Below, in pieces: positions 1-8,599 of a stretch of DNA of 64,000 bases. The notes below the pieces were generated by a model. That model made no database searches. It was not told the DNA's origin and worked only from the letters and a program-made list of their open reading frames with translations. The DNA is taken from positions 62,001 through 126,000 of the forward strand of contig NZ_JBEXUX010000022.1 in assembly GCF_040629175.1 (NCBI RefSeq). Reading direction: 5' to 3'. A program made the position numbers and the translations under genes. Every line of letters starts with the position of its first letter. Position 1 is the first letter of the stretch. The stretch comes from Embleya sp040629175. GTDB taxonomy: Bacteria > Actinomycetota > Actinomycetes > Streptomycetales > Streptomycetaceae.

Positions 1-1
1 C

Positions 2-244
2 CTCGACCAGATCCCGCCGGTGCTGGACGCGGGCGCCGACCTGATCCTGCTGGACAACATGACGCCGGATCGTATGCGCGAGGCGGTGGCCCTGGTCGCG
101 GGTCGGGCCCGACTGGAGGCGAGTGGCGGCCTCACCCTGGAGACCGCCCGTGAGGTCGCCGAGACCGGTGTGGACTACATCGCGGTCGGCGCGCTCACCC
201 ACTCCGCCCCGATCCTGGACGTCGGCGTGGACCTGCGCGCCTGA
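2..244 (+). CDS. nadC: Nicotinate-nucleotide pyrophosphorylase, 3' end only
   Basis: C-terminal 80 residues of quinolinate phosphoribosyltransferase, which makes nicotinate mononucleotide from quinolinate and PRPP in de novo NAD synthesis. The visible part has the family's GADLILLDNM strand and the EASGGL and VGALTHSAP segments that line the phosphoribosyl site of the barrel. The gene is cut by the window edge, so the start is not seen. coaX follows after 104 bp on the same strand, the usual actinobacterial nadC-coaX order. Confidence 0.93.
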   Translation, partial: LDQIPPVLDAGADLILLDNMTPDRMREAVALVAGRARLEASGGLTLETAREVAETGVDYIAVGALTHSAPILDVGVDLRA

Positions 245-348
245 GCGACCGGTACCGTTCACCGGATCAGCACTCCCCGTCCCGCCCCCCTTTCCGAAGC
301 CGCGCTCCGTCCCCCACGGCCCGAGCCAGAACACCAAGGACGCCCACG

Positions 349-1137
349 ATGTTGCTCACCATCGACGTCGGTAACTCGCATACCGTGCTCGGCCTGTTCG
401 ACGGTGACGAGATCGTCGAGCACTGGCGCATCTCGACCGAGGCCCGGCGGACCGCGGACGAACTCGCCGTCGTCCTCGCGGGATTGCTCGGCCAGCACCC
501 GCTGATCGGCGCCGACGGCATCGACGGCATCGCGATCTGCTCCACCGTGCCGTCCGTGCTGCACGAAATGCGCGACATGGTGCGGCGCTATTACGGCGAC
601 ATCCCCACGGTCGTCGTCGAACCCGGGGTCAAGACCGGTGTGCCGGTCCTGATGGACAACCCCAAGGAGGTCGGCACCGACCGGATCATCAACGCGCTCG
701 CGGCGGTCAAGTTGTACGGCGGCCCGTGCGTGGTGGTCGACTTCGGCACCGCGACCACCTTCGACGCGGTCAGCACCAAGGGCGAGTACGTCGGCGGCGC
801 GATCGCCCCCGGCATCGAGATCTCGGTGGACGCGCTGGGTGCGCGCGGCGCGCAGTTGCGCAAGATCGAGCTGATGCGTCCGCGCAGCGTGATCGGCAAG
901 AGCACGGTCGAGGCGATGCAGGCGGGCATCCTGTACGGCTTCGCCGGGCAGGTGGACGGCGTGGTCAAGCGGATGGCGGCCGAACTGTCCCCGGACGACC
1001 CGGACGCGGTCACCGTGGTGGCCACCGGCGGACTGGCGACGCTGGTGCTGGGCGAGGCTTCGGTGATCGACGTGCACGAGCCGTGGCTGACCCTGATCGG
1101 CCTGCGGATGGTCTACGAGCGCAACGCGGCGGTCTGA
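349..1137 (+). CDS. coaX: Type III pantothenate kinase
   Basis: Phosphorylates pantothenate, the first step of coenzyme A synthesis in the cytoplasm. The 262-residue length is normal for CoaX. The N-terminal phosphate motif reads DVGNSHT (residues 6-12; many family members have NTHT), and later segments include the DFGTATTFD metal/phosphate loop and GGAIAPGIEIS. The ATG lies in a pyrimidine-poor context without a strong ribosome site. It follows nadC and is probably co-transcribed with it. A weak G+C-rich hairpin (1136-1161, one mismatch) overlaps the stop codon and may end transcription. Confidence 0.95.
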   Translation: MLLTIDVGNSHTVLGLFDGDEIVEHWRISTEARRTADELAVVLAGLLGQHPLIGADGIDGIAICSTVPSVLHEMRDMVRRYYGDIPTVVVEPGVKTGVPVLMDNPKEVGTDRIINALAAVKLYGGPCVVVDFGTATTFDAVSTKGEYVGGAIAPGIEISVDALGARGAQLRKIELMRPRSVIGKSTVEAMQAGILYGFAGQVDGVVKRMAAELSPDDPDAVTVVATGGLATLVLGEASVIDVHEPWLTLIGLRMVYERNAAV

Positions 1138-1219
1138 GCGGGCCGGCTGCGGGGCCGGCTCCCGATCCCAATCGGAAAAAAACACGCATGAAATAAACCG
1201 GATTGTCCATCTCGCCGCA

Positions 1220-1225
1220 TACAGT
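1220..1225 (+). promoter_or_regulatory. -10 box TACAGT, leaderless start
   Basis: TACAGT followed by 7 nt and the ATG at 1233; no ribosome binding site is present. Confidence 0.5.
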
Positions 1226-1232
1226 GCGTGCT

Positions 1233-2057
1233 ATGCCGACGCCACATGGTGACCAGGGGATGGCCTTCAGCGCGCACGAGGTGCGGGTGCTGTGTCGCGC
1301 GCTGACCGCCGCGTTGCGCGGCGGTCGCGACGCGGTCGACTTCTGGTTGCTCGGCCGGGCGATCGCCGAGGCGCAGGACGAGCGCGACCGGCTGCGCGTG
1401 TTCATGACGGCCGAACTGCGGCGCTATCGGGCGGCGATGCCCGGCAGCGCGGCCGGCTTCCTGTCCTGCCTGCGCAACGCGGTCGACGAGGTCGCACACA
1501 TCCCGTCCGCCGAGGACCTGGCCGCCCTGCGCAGCACCGTCGACCTGCCCTGCGGCGAACACGAACGAGCAAGCCGCGTAGCGCTGTTGCACCGCTGCAC
1601 CCACCTCGCCGAGGCCGCCCTCGAACAACGCCTCACCGCCCGAGCCCACCGCCGCGCCACCGCCCGGTCCGCCCGCCCCGACCCCCTGGACATCCTCATC
1701 CCGACCCGCCCCCGGCCGATCGCCCCCCAGCCCCCGGCTCCGCCGGAGCCCGAGCCCGCTGTCGCACCAGGGTCCGGACCCGAGTGCGAGCCCGGACCCG
1801 AGACCGGACGGTTGGCCGAGAGCGCCGACCCTGCGGTCGTGACAGCTCCCGAGACGGACCCCACCGACCGCCCCGAACCGGGGGTCGCAGGAGAGTCGGC
1901 ACGCACGTCCGAGCCCGGTGCGGATTCGAGCGACGCCGATGTCCTGGAGCAGGACTCCTCCGTCGAAGCCCTGTCTCCGGTGATTCCGCACCGTCGGCAG
2001 GGCCGCCAACTCGGCCAACTGCCCGCCCCGGAGACCCTGCGCACGGGCACCGGCTGA
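1233..2057 (+). CDS. Conserved hypothetical protein with Pro-rich tail
   Basis: Not recognised as a named family. The first 130 residues (274 in total) look like a helical globular domain rich in Arg, Ala and Leu with a conserved-looking AFSAHEVRVLCRAL start and a WLLGRAIAEAQDERDRLR helix. The rest is low complexity, rich in Pro, Glu and Ser (PPAPPEPEPA), and probably disordered. No signal peptide or membrane segment is visible. The ATG at 1233 is preferred over a TTG at 1203 because a TACAGT hexamer sits 7 nt before it, as in other leaderless genes here; an ATG at 1260 is also possible. It lies between coaX and a surface-protein gene. Confidence 0.72.
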   Translation: MPTPHGDQGMAFSAHEVRVLCRALTAALRGGRDAVDFWLLGRAIAEAQDERDRLRVFMTAELRRYRAAMPGSAAGFLSCLRNAVDEVAHIPSAEDLAALRSTVDLPCGEHERASRVALLHRCTHLAEAALEQRLTARAHRRATARSARPDPLDILIPTRPRPIAPQPPAPPEPEPAVAPGSGPECEPGPETGRLAESADPAVVTAPETDPTDRPEPGVAGESARTSEPGADSSDADVLEQDSSVEALSPVIPHRRQGRQLGQLPAPETLRTGTG

Positions 2058-2155
2058 GCCAAACGTTTCGTCGCCGATTCGTGATACGGCGCCGCTGGTC
2101 ACGTGGCCCAACCGACCCGTAGTCTGACGCGACTTTGAAGATCCTTGGGGGGACC

Positions 2156-3751
2156 TTGCTTCGGATTCGCCTTTCGCCTGCTCGAAAAGCTGCCCTTTTC
2201 ACGACCGCGAGCCTGACGCTGATCGGCGCGTCGGCGATTTCCACGGCTGCGGCGGACACCCGCGACCAACTCGTCGAGATCACGGCTCCCGCATCGGTCG
2301 ACCTGGAACTGGGTACGTCGACGACGCTGACCGTGACCTTGGACGTGAAGCCGGACAAGCCGGGCGCGACCACAACTCCCAATGTCTACGCCCTGTTCAA
2401 GTCGGGCGTCGGAGTTTCGGTCAAATCGCTGAAACTCGTACTCCCCGCTCCGTGCCTGCCGGCCCCCGAGGATTCCTTCTCGTGCAGGTGGGACAGCCTT
2501 CCCGTCGGACAGACGAAACTCGCGCTGAAGGTCACGTCCGTAGCCACCAATCCGAGCGTGTCGCACGAGGTCATCAATGTCATGGCCGGCGGTGCCGGTT
2601 TCGCGGACACCAAGAGCATCGATGTCGTCCACCAAGAGCCGGTGGACTTCGCCGTGCTCGACAAGGACGCGCGGAGCACCCGCAAGCCGGGTGACACCTT
2701 CGCCGTTCCGATGGGTTTCCAGAACGTACGGGAACGCACACTCACCGATGTTTCGCTGATCAGCGAGTCCGACTACGGCCTGGAACCGGCGAAGAAGTAT
2801 GCGAACTGCCGCTACGGCCTCGCGTACGGCACCAGAAACCTCGTCGTCTGTGACTTCAAGGGGCCAGTCAAGGCCGGTGAGTCGTTCGGCTTGGCGGAGC
2901 CCTACCCGTACAAGGTCTCGCCGGATGTTCCGGTCTTCGGTGCTCAGGCGTACTACCGGTTCGTACAGACCGCCGACGTCACGAAGTCGCTGCGCGGTGC
3001 CGACATCCAGTGGTCTCCGGGTGCGGGCGACGCGCTGAAACTGGCCTCGACGACCACGCAGGCGCCGGACCGGCGGGCGAGTTCGGGCTCCTTCAATGTG
3101 CTGCTGGGCGAGGACCAGCCACAGAGCACGACGAGTACGCCGCCGATCTCCGTGGTGGCGAGCCCGGGAATCGAGGTTCCGGTTCGGGTGTCGGTCAAGA
3201 ACGACGGGCCGCGCGTCCTCAATTCGTTCGACACCGGCGGGCCCGGAAGTGTTGCGGGCATCGCCTTCCCGAAGGGCGTGCGGGTGGCCGCTGTGCCCAA
3301 GGAGTGCTCGCACGAATCGCTGGCCGCCGACCAGGATGCGCTCCGGCCGCTGAAGGCGGCAGGCGCGGACGTCTATGGCTGCGAGATCACCGGGGGCGAG
3401 CTCTGGAAGGTCGGTACCACTCGTGACTTCACGTTCAAGGTCGAGCTCGCCAAGGGCCTGACCGACGCCAAGGGCGGCATCGTGACGGTCGCGGCCAAGG
3501 TCCCGCTGGTCGACATGGTGTTCACCGCCAAGGAAGGTGCCACCTCCGGTGGGTCCGGTTCGACCGGTGGTGCGGCCACGACGGCCGGCGCGGGTTCGAC
3601 CGGCGGTGGCAATGGCACCGAGCTGGCCGAGACCGGCTCGGACTCCTCGTCCACGACGTTGATCGTGGGCGGCGCAGCGGCGCTGTTCGTACTCGGCGGT
3701 GGCGTGTTCTTCGTGGCGCGTCGGCGCAAGGGTGCGGGCCTCGTGGCCTGA
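2156..3751 (+). CDS. LAETG-anchored secreted surface protein
   Basis: Predicted cell-wall-anchored protein of 531 residues. The N-terminus is a signal peptide (RIRLSPARK, then a hydrophobic stretch, then STAAA-DTR). The body consists of beta-rich segments of the DUF11/CARDB kind seen in adhesins. The C-terminus is a Gly/Ser/Thr linker, then LAETG, a hydrophobic segment (IVGGAAALFVLGGGVFFV) and ARRRK, the sorting signal read by class E sortases. The TTG at 2156 is chosen because GGGGGGA lies just upstream; an in-frame TTG at 2135 has no such site. No sortase gene is adjacent, so a housekeeping sortase elsewhere would be needed. Ligand and function are unknown. Confidence 0.82.
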   Translation: MLRIRLSPARKAALFTTASLTLIGASAISTAAADTRDQLVEITAPASVDLELGTSTTLTVTLDVKPDKPGATTTPNVYALFKSGVGVSVKSLKLVLPAPCLPAPEDSFSCRWDSLPVGQTKLALKVTSVATNPSVSHEVINVMAGGAGFADTKSIDVVHQEPVDFAVLDKDARSTRKPGDTFAVPMGFQNVRERTLTDVSLISESDYGLEPAKKYANCRYGLAYGTRNLVVCDFKGPVKAGESFGLAEPYPYKVSPDVPVFGAQAYYRFVQTADVTKSLRGADIQWSPGAGDALKLASTTTQAPDRRASSGSFNVLLGEDQPQSTTSTPPISVVASPGIEVPVRVSVKNDGPRVLNSFDTGGPGSVAGIAFPKGVRVAAVPKECSHESLAADQDALRPLKAAGADVYGCEITGGELWKVGTTRDFTFKVELAKGLTDAKGGIVTVAAKVPLVDMVFTAKEGATSGGSGSTGGAATTAGAGSTGGGNGTELAETGSDSSSTTLIVGGAAALFVLGGGVFFVARRRKGAGLVA

Positions 3752-3857
3752 TTCACAACGATCGGCGGAGGGCGGGGTCGCGGCGGCGATTCCGCCCTCC
3801 GGCGTATCCGCCCCCGGGCCGGACGGATATCGGTTCGGGGAGGTGGTTGGCCATGGG

Positions 3858-3863
3858 TAGCCT
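3858..3863 (+). promoter_or_regulatory. -10 box TAGCCT, leaderless start of lysS
   Basis: TAGCCT, 6 nt, then the GTG of lysS at 3870; no Shine-Dalgarno sequence. Confidence 0.5.
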
Positions 3864-3869
3864 TGTCCC

Positions 3870-5378
3870 GTGACCGAGCAGAGCGCAGCGCAGCCGCAGA
3901 TCGACGACCTTCCCGAGCAGATGCGGGTTCGCCGCGACAAGCTCGATCGGCTCCGAGCCGAGGGAACCGACCCGTACCCGGTCGGATTCCCCCGCAGCAC
4001 GACGGTGGCGGCCCTGCGTGCGGAGTTCGACGGTCTCGAAGCCGATGTGGAGACCGGGCGCCGCGTCGGTATCACCGGCCGGGTGGTGCTGTATCGCACC
4101 GGCGGCAAGTTGTGCTTCGCGACCCTGCGCGACGGCGACGGCGACATCCAGGTGATGGTCTCGCTCGACGGCGTCGGCGCCGAGTCGCTGGCCGCCTGGA
4201 AGAGCGACGTCGACCTGGGCGACCACGTCGGCGTCGAGGGCCAGGTCATCACCTCCCGCCGCGGCGAGCTGTCGATCATGGTCGACTCGTGGGCGATCAC
4301 GTCCAAGTGCCTGCGTCCGCTGCCGGACAAGCACAAGGGCCTGACCGACCCCGAGGCCCGGGTCCGCCAGCGCTACGTCGACCTGATCGTCAACGACGAG
4401 TCGCGCGCGATGTTGCGTACCCGCAGCCGGATCGTGCGCTCGATCCGCGAGTGGTTCGACGCCAGGGACTTCCTGGAGGTCGAGACCCCGATGCTCCAGC
4501 CGGTGCACGGCGGCGCCACCGCGCGCCCGTTCGTCACCCACATCAACGCGTACGACATGGACCTCTACCTGCGCATCGCGCCGGAGCTCTACCTCAAGCG
4601 CCTGGTCGTCGGCGGCGCCGAGAAGGTCTTCGAGATCAACCGCAACTTCCGCAACGAGGGCGCGGACTCGACGCACAACCCCGAGTTCACCATGCTCGAG
4701 GCGTACGAGGCGTACGGCGACTACAACACGATGGCCACGCTCACCCGCGAGGTGTACCAGCACGTCGCCCAGGCCGTGTTCGGCACGCACACCTTCCGCT
4801 ACGGCGACCGCGAGGTGGACATCTCCGGCGAGTGGCGCGAGATCACCGTCTACGGTTCGGTCTCCGAGGCGCTCGGCGAGGAGGTCACCCCCGAGACGCC
4901 GATCGAGGCGGTGCGCAAGCTCGCCGACGCGCGGGAGATCGAGTACGACAAGGCGTGGGGCCAGGGCAAGTTGGTCCAGGAGATCTACGAGGCGCTGGTC
5001 GAGCACACCCTGGCCGAGCCGACCTTCGTCCGCGACTTCCCGATCGAGACGTCCCCGCTGACCCGCCAGCACCGCAGCACGCCGGGCGTCGCGGAGAAGT
5101 GGGACCTGATCGGCTTCGGCATGGAGTTGGGCACCGCGTACTCCGAGTTGGTCGACCCGGTCGAGCAGCGTCGCCGGCTCACCGAGCAGTCGCTGCTCGC
5201 CGCGGGCGGCGATGTCGAGGCCATGCGGATCGACGAGGACTTCCTGCGCGCGCTGGAGTTCGCGATGCCGCCGAGCGGCGGTCTGGGGCTGGGCATCGAC
5301 CGGATGATCATGGCCTTCACCGGTCGCGGCATCCGCGAGACGATCCTGTTCCCGCTGGTGAAGCCGACCACCGACTGA
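3870..5378 (+). CDS. lysS: Lysyl-tRNA synthetase, class II
   Basis: Charges tRNA-Lys with lysine. The 502-residue protein has an N-terminal OB-fold tRNA-anticodon domain (about residues 60-165) and a class II catalytic core. Motif 2 is the FEINRNFRNEG segment followed by HNPEFTMLE, and motif 3 is GLGLGIDRMIM near the C-terminus. Length and order are normal for a bacterial LysRS without the membrane extension found in mycobacterial LysX. The GTG start is 6 nt after a TAGCCT hexamer, so the mRNA is probably leaderless. A hairpin at 5396-5437 follows the stop. Confidence 0.97.
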   Translation: MTEQSAAQPQIDDLPEQMRVRRDKLDRLRAEGTDPYPVGFPRSTTVAALRAEFDGLEADVETGRRVGITGRVVLYRTGGKLCFATLRDGDGDIQVMVSLDGVGAESLAAWKSDVDLGDHVGVEGQVITSRRGELSIMVDSWAITSKCLRPLPDKHKGLTDPEARVRQRYVDLIVNDESRAMLRTRSRIVRSIREWFDARDFLEVETPMLQPVHGGATARPFVTHINAYDMDLYLRIAPELYLKRLVVGGAEKVFEINRNFRNEGADSTHNPEFTMLEAYEAYGDYNTMATLTREVYQHVAQAVFGTHTFRYGDREVDISGEWREITVYGSVSEALGEEVTPETPIEAVRKLADAREIEYDKAWGQGKLVQEIYEALVEHTLAEPTFVRDFPIETSPLTRQHRSTPGVAEKWDLIGFGMELGTAYSELVDPVEQRRRLTEQSLLAAGGDVEAMRIDEDFLRALEFAMPPSGGLGLGIDRMIMAFTGRGIRETILFPLVKPTTD

Positions 5379-5395
5379 CGGTCGGCCCGCGCTCG

Positions 5396-5437
5396 GGAGC
5401 CCCTTCGGTGACGGATCGTCGTCCCCGAGGGGGCTCC
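5396..5437 (+). terminator. Terminator hairpin after lysS
   Basis: GGAGCCCCTTCGG (5396-5408) pairs with CCGAGGGGGCTCC (5425-5437), 13 bp with one G-U pair. The loop contains a small inner GACG/CGTC stem. There is no T-tract. Confidence 0.6.
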
Positions 5438-5473
5438 TGTCGCATTCCCGGGCGCGTCACCCGTTCGTACGCA

Positions 5474-5479
5474 TAGGGT
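5474..5479 (+). promoter_or_regulatory. -10 box TAGGGT, leaderless start
   Basis: TAGGGT, 7 nt, then the ATG at 5487. Confidence 0.5.
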
Positions 5480-5486
5480 CGGCCGC

Positions 5487-6116
5487 ATGGAAGCAGCCCC
5501 CGATCTCCGGATCTGCGTCGCCGGTGATTCGTTCGTCCAAGGCGTCGGCGATCTCGCCGGCGGCGGATGGGTCGGCCGCCTGGCGGCCGAGTCCCGTCGC
5601 CGGGGCCGGCAATTGACCGCGTACAACCTCGGCGTGCGGTTGGAGACCTCGGCCGACGTCGCGGAGCGCTGGTACGGCGAGGCCGTCCCGCGCATGCGGC
5701 ACGCCGACGGCACCGGCATGGTCTTCGCGTTCGGCGTCAACGACGTCAAGGTCGAGCGCGGCCGCCGTCGGGTCGGGCACGCGGACAGCGTCGCCAACCT
5801 CGACGCGATACTGGACACCGCCACCGGCGCCCGCTGGACCTGCCTGGTCGTCGGCGCACCACCGGTGCCCGGCGAGCCGAACGGCGGCGAGGACGCGCTC
5901 GCCCTGGAGGACGCGTACGCGAAGACGTGCGCCGCGCGCGGCATCACCTTCGTGCCCCTCCAGCACACCCTGCGCGCGGACCCCGAGTGGTGGGCGAGCA
6001 TCGACGCCTACGGCGACGGGGCGCACTGCGACTCGACCGGCTACGCCAAGCTCGCCGCGCTGATCGCCGAAGGCGGCTGGTGGGACTGGCTGGACTCGCT
6101 CGCGGTCGGCCGCTGA
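5487..6116 (+). CDS. SGNH/GDSL-family hydrolase
   Basis: Likely small esterase or lipase of 209 residues. It shows the SGNH blocks in order: GDSF (nucleophile Ser, residues 13-16), a Gly in block II, GVND (block III, Asn) and DGAHCDSTGY, which carries the catalytic Asp and His of block V. There is no signal peptide, so it should act in the cytoplasm; the substrate cannot be told. The ATG follows a TAGGGT hexamer by 7 nt with no ribosome site, so it is probably transcribed on its own as a leaderless mRNA downstream of the lysS terminator. Confidence 0.88.
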   Translation: MEAAPDLRICVAGDSFVQGVGDLAGGGWVGRLAAESRRRGRQLTAYNLGVRLETSADVAERWYGEAVPRMRHADGTGMVFAFGVNDVKVERGRRRVGHADSVANLDAILDTATGARWTCLVVGAPPVPGEPNGGEDALALEDAYAKTCAARGITFVPLQHTLRADPEWWASIDAYGDGAHCDSTGYAKLAALIAEGGWWDWLDSLAVGR

Positions 6117-6171
6117 CGGATCGGCCGACGTGGGCGTGGTCGAGCCGTCCGGTGATCCCGGAGCGCGGTGA

Positions 6172-7029
6172 TCAGGCCGCGACGCCCTTGCCGGACAGCC
6201 AGGTCTTCGGGTCCACGGCCGCGCCGCCCTTGGGGTGCACCTCGAAGTGCAGGTGCGGCCCGGTGGAGTTGCCGGTGGTACCGACGTAGCCGATCACCTC
6301 GCCGGCGGCCACCGAACCGGAGGTCTTCGCGAACCGGGACTGGTGGCAGTACCAGGTCTGGGTGCCGTCGGGGTGGGTGATCACGATCCGGTTGCCGAAC
6401 GCGCCCGCGCTGCCCGCGGAGGAGATCTTCCCGGCGGCGGCGGCCTTGATCGGCGTACCGGAGCGGGCCGCGAAGTCCAGGCCGGTGTGCGTGTGCGCCC
6501 AGCGCGAGCCGCTGTTGCCGAAGCGACCGGTCAACGTGTAGCCGGATGTCGGCACCACCCATCCCGAGGCCGCCCGCTCGGCCGCGACCCGGTCGGCCTC
6601 GGCCCGACGCTCGGCCTCCGCCGCCCGGTCGGCCTCCGCCTGGCGCTCCGCCTCCGCGACCCGCTCGGCCTCCGCCTGGCGCTCCGCCTCCGCTCGCGCG
6701 GCAGTCTCCGCGGCGGCCTGTCGCTCGGCCTCCCGCGCGGCGTCCAACGACGGACGCTCCTGCGAGCGTGCCGCGACGTCCGCGCCGCGATCGGCGAGCC
6801 ACTGCGCGTTCTCCGGATCGGCGCCGGTCGAGCCGGCCGCGCGCGCATCGCCGGGGTCCGTCCCCGACACCTGCACCCCGGTGGTGACCGCGACGGCCAG
6901 CAGCGCGAGACCGGCGACCACGATGACCGGACGGCGCGGACGCAACGCCTTCGGCCGCGCGGGGCGGTCGGCGGGCGTGGACATGGACGTGGGCGTGGAC
7001 GGAGCTTCGGGGGAGTGCGGCACGAACAC
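6172..7029 (-). CDS. M23 (LytM-type) metallopeptidase with coiled coil
   Basis: Predicted exported peptidoglycan endopeptidase of 285 residues. The N-terminus has a basic patch then one hydrophobic segment (VIVVAGLALLAVAVTTGVQV) that is a signal anchor or signal peptide. Residues 100-155 are an Ala/Glu/Arg heptad-rich coiled coil made of repeated AEAERQ-like units. The C-terminal 125 residues form the M23 domain with the HTGLD (HxxxD) and HLHFE (HxH) zinc motifs intact, so it should be active. The GTG start at 7029 is the first in frame; an internal ATG 14 codons later is possible. It is divergent from a BlaI-type repressor gene and shares its intergenic dyad at 7106-7123. Confidence 0.9.
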   Translation of the reverse strand: MFVPHSPEAPSTPTSMSTPADRPARPKALRPRRPVIVVAGLALLAVAVTTGVQVSGTDPGDARAAGSTGADPENAQWLADRGADVAARSQERPSLDAAREAERQAAAETAARAEAERQAEAERVAEAERQAEADRAAEAERRAEADRVAAERAASGWVVPTSGYTLTGRFGNSGSRWAHTHTGLDFAARSGTPIKAAAAGKISSAGSAGAFGNRIVITHPDGTQTWYCHQSRFAKTSGSVAAGEVIGYVGTTGNSTGPHLHFEVHPKGGAAVDPKTWLSGKGVAA

Positions 7030-7105
7030 CTCGGTGAATCGACGACAGGGCCGCGATCAGTGGTAACAATTCACCGCACATCGACCAAGTCGTGATGGAG
7101 TGGAC

Positions 7106-7123
7106 ACTACGCGGCCACGTAGT
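7106..7123. promoter_or_regulatory. Dyad ACTACG-N6-CGTAGT, candidate BlaI operator
   Basis: A perfect 6-bp inverted repeat with a 6-bp centre lies between the divergent M23 peptidase and blaI-like genes. The ACTAC/GTAGT half-sites resemble those of BlaI/MecI repressors. A further GTAGTG at 7122-7127 mirrors CACTAC at 7105-7110. Confidence 0.55.
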
Positions 7124-7272
7124 AGTGCGTTCCGCGTTCCCGCATCCGCTCGCGCCGGGAAGGGCCGGATGCGACAAATCCGGACGAAGTCGCGTCTACG
7201 ATGCTGCGTAGGGGATCGCTCGCCACGCGTGACGCAGCTCACGGTGCGACAAGGTTTCGGGAGGGTCCGACC

Positions 7273-7629
7273 ATGAAGCGACTCGGCGAACTCGAGACCC
7301 GGGTGATGCTTCGCATCTGGCGGCTCAATCGCCCGTCCTCGGTGCGTGAAGTGCAGGAGGCGCTGCTGCCGGAGCGCGAGCCCGCCTATACGACGGTGAT
7401 GACCGTGCTCGACAAACTCTTTCGCAAGGGCCTGTTGCGCCGCAGACTGCACGGCCGGGCCTATCGATACGAGGCCGTGTACTCCCGGGACGCCTATACC
7501 GCCGAGTTGATGCGCGCCGACTGGGCGGCCGGCGACAGCCGCGCCGGCGCTCTCGTGCACTTCGTCGAGGGCATGACGCCGGAACAGATCCAGGCGTTGC
7601 GCGACGCGTTGCGGGTGGCGCTGCCCTGA
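7273..7629 (+). CDS. BlaI/MecI/CopY-family transcriptional repressor
   Basis: Winged-helix DNA-binding protein of 118 residues. It matches the family along its length: LGELETRVMLRIWRL (helix 1), SVREVQEALL, TTVMTVLDKLFRKGLL (recognition helix) and the wing RAYRYEAV, followed by a C-terminal dimerisation helix. BlaI proteins repress beta-lactamase or envelope genes and are normally inactivated by a BlaR1/M56 membrane protease; no such gene lies beside it here. The ATG at 7273 is chosen because GGGAGGG lies 7 nt upstream. It is divergent from the M23 peptidase, which it may control through the dyad at 7106-7123. Confidence 0.88.
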   Translation: MKRLGELETRVMLRIWRLNRPSSVREVQEALLPEREPAYTTVMTVLDKLFRKGLLRRRLHGRAYRYEAVYSRDAYTAELMRADWAAGDSRAGALVHFVEGMTPEQIQALRDALRVALP

Positions 7630-7981
7630 GTCGAATCGGCCGTTCGGTGGGGTCCGGCGCCTGGGCCGTACCGGGGGTCTTGTCAATTCGTTCGGCGCAG
7701 CCCGCAACGCTCCCGGCGCAACTCTGCGTAATCGTATTAATGATCTACGTAAGAAATGCGACTTCGGTACGGCGGAACGGAAAGTGGGCCGACACGATGC
7801 GAGTTAAAACCCGAGTGGGGCATGTCCTCGCGATGGCTGGCGTCCCGGTGGGCGCAACGCCGGCCGCGATCCCGGGCATGGTCGGCCGGGCGGGCGCGGC
7901 CCCGAGCGGCAGCCGGAACCCGTCGCCACGTCGTACGGGTGGACCACAACGCACGAGTGGAGCGGGTGGTCGTCCTCGCGG
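7630..7981. other. Gap upstream of the DUF11 gene with coding-like fragments
   Basis: The first 130 bp are AT-richer (GTATTAATGATCTACGT at 7734-7750) and may hold a promoter. From an ATG at 7797 a signal-peptide-like segment (VGHVLAMAGVPVGATPAA) is readable in a different frame from the downstream DUF11 gene. Third-position G+C bias switches frame at about 7910 and again near 8000. Confidence 0.4.
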
Positions 7982-8599
7982 GTGTCCGGCACCCCAGTTC
8001 GGGCGGCGGCTGCAGAGCGCGCTCGCGGACCTGATGAGCGCGCTCGGCACGTCGTCGCCGGGTATCGCATTGCCGGCCTGCCCGGCCCGGCCGACTTCGG
8101 GGTGGGCACCGCCGCGGCGAAGCCGCCGAACCGGCCGCCGTTCCCGCCCGCGCCGCCCACCTCGACCGGGCCGCCCGGTCGGCAGGTGGACCCGGCCCCG
8201 ACGGCCAGGCTGGAATTGCGCCGCACGGCCGACCCCGAGCCGGGTGACGCGGTCACCCACACGGTGACGGTGCGAAACTCGGGCAACGGCGAGGCGAAGT
8301 CCGCGGTCGTGCGCAACACGTTGCCGGCAGGCGTGAAACCGATGGAATCCAAGCCGTCCCAGGGTGAATTCGACCCGGCCACCGCACTGTGGAAGACCGG
8401 CCCGATCAGGGCCGGCTCCGAGGTCGTCCTGATTCTCGTACTCCGGGTCCCGCATGGTGCGGCCGGAACCGAGATGACCGCTCGATCGAGTTTCATCAGC
8501 ACGCCGGGTGCCGAGCCGGTCATCCGCGACGCGTGCGGCGACGACGCCGAGGCGGCCTGTGCGAGCACGCGCGTGGCCGATTCCGCGACCCGGAAATGA
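7982..8599 (+). CDS. DUF11-domain protein, 5' end probably damaged
   Basis: The readable frame encodes 205 residues. A Pro-rich stretch (KPPNRPPFPPAPPTSTGPP) is followed by one DUF11 beta-sandwich domain (about residues 75-175: RRTADPEPGDAVTHTVTVRNSG, VVRNTLPAGV). DUF11 units occur in exported surface proteins, yet this frame has no signal peptide. A plausible signal peptide begins at 7797 in another frame. The GTG at 7982 has no ribosome site and is only the first start in the open frame. Either the gene is a frameshifted relic or the 5' sequence holds errors. Function unknown. Confidence 0.5.
   Translation: MSGTPVRAAAAERARGPDERARHVVAGYRIAGLPGPADFGVGTAAAKPPNRPPFPPAPPTSTGPPGRQVDPAPTARLELRRTADPEPGDAVTHTVTVRNSGNGEAKSAVVRNTLPAGVKPMESKPSQGEFDPATALWKTGPIRAGSEVVLILVLRVPHGAAGTEMTARSSFISTPGAEPVIRDACGDDAEAACASTRVADSATRK

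Noticed and set aside
1162..1182. CCGAT/ATCGG hairpin followed by seven A as a terminator of coaX
   Set aside because: The A-run follows the stem on the plus strand, the wrong polarity for an intrinsic terminator; the stem is only 5 bp.
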